NCBI GenBank assembly: GCA_948468505.1 | Contig: CAOKJE010000013.1 | Coordinates: 1-35,736, forward strand | DNA from: an uncultured Clostridium sp. | GTDB lineage: Bacteria; Bacillota; Clostridia; TANB77; CAG-508 | Length of the DNA: 35,736 bases | Direction of reading: 5' to 3' | Shown: one piece after another, positions 33,442 through 35,736 of the stretch | Numbering within the stretch: the first letter of the stretch is position 1 | Layout of the letters: each line of letters begins with the position of its first letter | Translations under genes and position numbers: made by a program | The notes under the pieces: generated by a model | Databases searched by the model: none | Told to the model about the DNA's origin: nothing | The model's input: the letters and a program-made list of their open reading frames with translations, nothing else

Positions 33442-33795
33442 ATGGCAGAAAAAAATCATATTAATTATATTAATAAACATATTGGATCTCAAATTTTAAA
33501 ATATAGGACAAAAAATAGTATGACACAAGCTGAACTTGCTGAAAAAACTGATACAACAGCAAAATTTATTTCACAACTTGAAAACGGAAAAACTGGTATT
33601 AGAATCGATACTCTTATAAAATATATTAATGCATTAAATATATCCCCTAATGAATTGTTTGATGGTTTATTTAATAATTCTCATCGTTTAAATACTACTT
33701 TAAAAAATAAAATACACGAATTAAATGATAAACAAAAAGATCTAGTTATAGATTTTATTAATATGATAATTAAATACGATAACATCATCAATTAA
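33442..33795 (+). CDS. XRE-family HTH regulator (117 aa)
   Basis: HTH at about residues 12-66: IGSQILKYRTKNSMTQAELA, then EKTDTTAKFISQLENGKTGI, then YINALNISPNELFDGLFNN. A C-terminal helix (LNDKQKDLVIDFINMIIKYD) follows. The ATG at 33442 fits the AAAGG spacing; a TTG at 33433 is too close. GAA AAC GGA holds CGG out of frame. It is upstream of the cargo gene and may control it. Confidence 0.85.
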   Translation: MAEKNHINYINKHIGSQILKYRTKNSMTQAELAEKTDTTAKFISQLENGKTGIRIDTLIKYINALNISPNELFDGLFNNSHRLNTTLKNKIHELNDKQKDLVIDFINMIIKYDNIIN

Positions 33796-33831
33796 GTTTT
33801 TCCTTTTTTTTCCTTTTTTTTCCTTTTTATA

Positions 33832-33861
33832 TTGACTTAGCTTTTTTTAATGTGTTATAAT
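33832..33861 (+). promoter_or_regulatory. Strong promoter for the secreted cargo gene
   Basis: TTGACT (33832-33837), 18-base spacer, TATAAT (33856-33861), near consensus. It follows a T-rich tract with three TTTTTCC-like repeats, which may end the upstream XRE transcript. Confidence 0.75.
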
Positions 33862-33921
33862 ATATTTATCTTATTTAAAGATGCTGTTCGATGCTAAAGT
33901 GCAAATTCAGGAGGAAATATT

Positions 33922-34338
33922 ATGCGTAAATGTAAATTTTTATTGAGTTTTGTTCTTACCCTTTCACTTCTTTTCACAGCAACCGTTCCAGCTTTTGCTG
34001 CCGAAACATCTTCTGTTGAAACTAAGAGTGTAAGTTCTACGTATGCTCAGAATGGATTGTTATATCGGACAGGTGTAACAACCCCCACTGGTGGCGTCTA
34101 CTATGCCGTAACACCTCGTCAGGGTGCAAAGTTGAATGTTTGGGTTAAACCTACAAATGGTGTTCGGGTTAGTGTTTGTCATGCAAATGACAAATATAAT
34201 ATCCTTTATACTAGGCATTTTTCTGGCGAAACAGATGCACAAGTTCTCAGCAACTGTGATGGTGGAACTTATTGGGTAAGCTTTTATAATGATGGAGGCA
34301 ACGGAAGTGTTGATTTCTTGATTTATGAACGTTACTAA
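33922..34338 (+). CDS. Secreted hypothetical protein, foreign codon use, two in-frame CGG
   Basis: 138 aa with a clear signal peptide (FLLSFVLTLSLLFTATVPAFA, cut near A-F-A/A-E) and a mature domain of about 110 residues rich in beta strands (LNVWVKPTNGVRVSVCHAND, then CDGGTYWVSFYNDGGNGSVD). Two cysteines could form a disulfide. A strong promoter and CAGGAGG precede it. Codon use (CAG, CTC, AAG, CGG) differs from the rest of the element. CGG at 34066 and 34165 lie in frame as Arg; skipping the first C would stop at TAA three codons later. Cargo of unknown role, possibly antimicrobial or adhesive; not recognised. Confidence 0.75.
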   Translation: MRKCKFLLSFVLTLSLLFTATVPAFAAETSSVETKSVSSTYAQNGLLYRTGVTTPTGGVYYAVTPRQGAKLNVWVKPTNGVRVSVCHANDKYNILYTRHFSGETDAQVLSNCDGGTYWVSFYNDGGNGSVDFLIYERY

Positions 34339-34410
34339 TTAACATACTGATATTAGTATTGGCATCCAAAATAAGATAATAAAATAATAATGCACTAAAA
34401 TAGCATCGGA

Positions 34411-34442
34411 AAAGGAAATCTCTAATGGGATTTCCTTTTTTT
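34411..34442 (+). terminator. Terminator after the secreted cargo gene
   Basis: AAAGGAAATC pairs with GATTTCCTTT around TCTAATGG and is followed by TTTT. Confidence 0.85.
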
Positions 34443-34447
34443 ATTAT

Positions 34448-34645
34448 CTATTTGCCTTCTTCATAAAATAAAAAATTACCATCTAGATTACTATTTTCAA
34501 TTTCGTTTCCATTTCTACTAAATAAAAAGTCACCCTTTAACTCATTATAATCCTTCTTTAGATTAAAATATAACCCTAACATAACACAAAAACCGATTAC
34601 AAAAATAATACTTATAATTAATAGCACTTTACTTAGTTTGTTCAT
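34448..34645 (-). CDS. Small single-pass membrane protein (65 aa)
   Basis: MNKLSKVLLIISIIFVIGFC is a signal-anchor helix, then a polar tail (LKKDYNELKGDFLFSRNGNE). The ATG at 34645 follows AAGGAGG; a longer reading to 34696 would lie upstream of that site. ATC GGT is out of frame for CGG. Function unknown. Confidence 0.6.
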   Translation of the reverse strand: MNKLSKVLLIISIIFVIGFCVMLGLYFNLKKDYNELKGDFLFSRNGNEIENSNLDGNFLFYEEGK

Positions 34646-34724
34646 ATTTATTCCTCCTTTTAATGATATTCTAGCACATAATTTTCTATTGTTCAATAAA
34701 ACTTAACAATTTTTAATTAATATT

Positions 34725-35555
34725 TTACCCATATTCACTTTTAAACATTAGTTCCGAATCTAAGTAATATTCAGTTATGCAATTGTATAGACAGGTAATT
34801 AAAAAATTAGTGCTATTTTTTATATTAAATTCTTCTTTTTCTCCTTGTTTATTTAATTTATCAATCATATACATAACAATTCCACTATTTAGTTTTTGCA
34901 TTTTACTTCTCACTAATGCTTGTGGCAAAATAGCATTATTTATTTTAATCTGTTTTGAAAAATACATTATTTCAAGCAAATTTTCAATTATAGGTTTCAT
35001 TCTGTATTCGTCAGTCGTCAATAAAAAATCTAATTCACATTTTTTCTTAATTTCCTCTAATGCCTCCATCTCCTCATTATACTGACTGACAGAATTATTA
35101 TTATATTTATTATTATTAATATTATTATTATTTCTCTGTAAATTTTGCTGTTCTAAAACTGTATTTTTTACATCTTTAGAACTGTAAAATTTACAGTTCT
35201 GCTTTTGACATTCTTGTACTTCTTCAAGTTTATATACAAACATTATATTAGGTTTACCTAATCCTTGTCTTTTTTCGTATATTAAGTTAAACTCTTTTAA
35301 TTCTTTTAAAATTTTTACTATCGTTTTTTCGCACAATCCCAGTTGTTGCTCTAATTCTTCTCTTTTATAGAGTACATATAAGTCCTTTTCTTCATTTATC
35401 CAAGTATTCATTTTTGATATTTTTAACCTATCTAATATCAACATATATGTAATTTTAGCCTCAAGTGATAATTTTCTATATTTTTCATTGAATAGAACCT
35501 TTGGCATCATATAAAAATTATATATTATTTCATCATCTATTTTATAAAAATTCAT
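34725..35555 (-). CDS. RepA_N-type replication initiator-like protein
   Basis: 276 aa. The N-terminal domain: FYMMPKVLFNEKYRKLSLEA, KITYMLILDRLKISKMNTWI, and a winged helix with YKREELEQQLGLCEKTIVKI. This is the pattern of the RepA N-terminal domain of firmicute plasmids and ICEs. A low-complexity Asn-rich linker (about 140-155) leads to a helical C-terminal domain (PQALVRSKMQKLNSGIVMYM). It would bind an origin for element replication; I see no iterons in the window near it. An AAGGAGAAAG ribosome binding site precedes the ATG. Confidence 0.8.
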   Translation of the reverse strand: MNFYKIDDEIIYNFYMMPKVLFNEKYRKLSLEAKITYMLILDRLKISKMNTWINEEKDLYVLYKREELEQQLGLCEKTIVKILKELKEFNLIYEKRQGLGKPNIMFVYKLEEVQECQKQNCKFYSSKDVKNTVLEQQNLQRNNNNINNNKYNNNSVSQYNEEMEALEEIKKKCELDFLLTTDEYRMKPIIENLLEIMYFSKQIKINNAILPQALVRSKMQKLNSGIVMYMIDKLNKQGEKEEFNIKNSTNFLITCLYNCITEYYLDSELMFKSEYG

Positions 35556-35566
35556 ACTTTCTCCTT

Positions 35567-35588
35567 GAAAAAGGGCATTGCTGCCCTT
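35567..35588 (-). terminator. Terminator between element genes
   Basis: AAGGGCA (35571-35577) pairs with TGCCCTT (35582-35588). On the minus strand TTTTTC follows, ending the gene that enters from the right edge. Confidence 0.7.
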
Positions 35589-35736
35589 AATTATTTTCTT
35601 GTTCTTGATTTTTATAATTCATATTTATTAAATATTTCTTTTGTTCTCTTTCAAAATCTTTTACAAACGAATTTACTGTCCTTTGAATATCCTTTAATCC
35701 TTGTTTTAAGGTATCATTGGCTTGATCTACTCCCCA
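35587..35736 (-). CDS. C-terminal fragment of an element protein
   Basis: The last 49 codons of a gene from beyond the window: WGVDQANDTLKQGLKDIQRT, then a charged coil (FVKDFEREQKKYLINM) ending in QEQENN. Helical and polar; too little to identify. It lies just upstream of the RepA-like gene and could be a mobilisation or partition protein, but that is a guess. Confidence 0.5.
   Translation of the reverse strand, partial: WGVDQANDTLKQGLKDIQRTVNSFVKDFEREQKKYLINMNYKNQEQENN

Larger units (their letters stand above)
26008..35736. mobile_element. Integrated element (integrative/conjugative or plasmid-like), one end only
   Basis: From the trmL junction to the window end: large serine recombinase, small HTH and membrane proteins, a sigma-like pair, several XRE regulators, a secreted cargo protein and a RepA_N-type replication initiator. 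No phage structural genes are visible, so an integrative conjugative or mobilizable element is more likely than a prophage. The second junction and any transfer genes would lie beyond 35736. Confidence 0.75.

Noticed and set aside
26086..35736. Prophage
   Set aside because: No capsid, tail, terminase or lysis genes in 9.7 kb; the RepA_N-like gene and sigma-like pair fit an integrative element better, though the rest of it is outside the window.

Overview
The window is low-GC Firmicutes DNA, most likely from an uncultured gut Clostridia genome. Support comes from strong A/T codon bias, AGGAGG-type ribosome binding sites, an rpsF-ssb-rpsR operon, MEP-pathway isoprenoid genes, a YtaF-like membrane protein and a pseudopilin leader of clostridial type. 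The assignment is an inference from sequence style; no 16S gene is present.

Layout. 1-448: 5' part of a pilin-like gene. 449-945: regulatory gap with three DNA dyads. 946-1206: small XRE regulator. 1377-4169: diguanylate cyclase-like protein, CmpB-family membrane protein and a membrane-anchored Ig-like protein. 4271-5382: rpsF-ssb-rpsR. 5470-7551: ispF-ispE-ispD. 7614-12690: two cation P-type ATPases. 12894-15116: AAA/DUF4143 ATPase and YtaF-like protein, divergent around a 32-bp-period repeat array. 15314-16029: an XRE regulator and a foreign-looking small ORF behind a cloverleaf-like RNA fold. 16077-19629: smc. 20278-24353: SsuABC/TauABC-type importer with a second DUF4143 ATPase inserted between permease and binding protein. 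24426-25231: Rpn-like PD-(D/E)XK protein. 25522-26079: trmL, its 5' end replaced by a mobile element. About 26008 to the window end: one end of an integrated element with a large serine recombinase, sigma-like and XRE regulators, a RepA_N-type replication protein and a secreted cargo protein.

The main discovery is a recurring +1 frameshift signal. Eight genes with clear full-length homology (GGDEF, two P-type ATPases, smc, binding protein, permease, DUF4143 ATPase, Rpn-like) plus the native frame of trmL are each broken into overlapping frames. At all 11 breaks the cause is the same: an in-frame CGG whose first C must be skipped, so that NNN-CGG-A/T is read NNN-(C)-GGA/GGT, giving glycine at the position where the family expects it. 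I checked every CGG on the coding strands. In about 7,500 codons of native-looking genes there are 11 in-frame CGG triplets and all 11 are shift sites; none is used as an ordinary arginine codon. The only in-frame CGG codons that do not fit (three) lie in two atypical, probably recently acquired genes (15802-16029 and 33922-34338), where skipping the C would end translation within four or five codons. The pattern is too specific for random sequencing error. It suggests that this organism decodes CGG-N as a four-base glycine codon, or shifts +1 at an unreadable CGG. I do not know of a description of this system.
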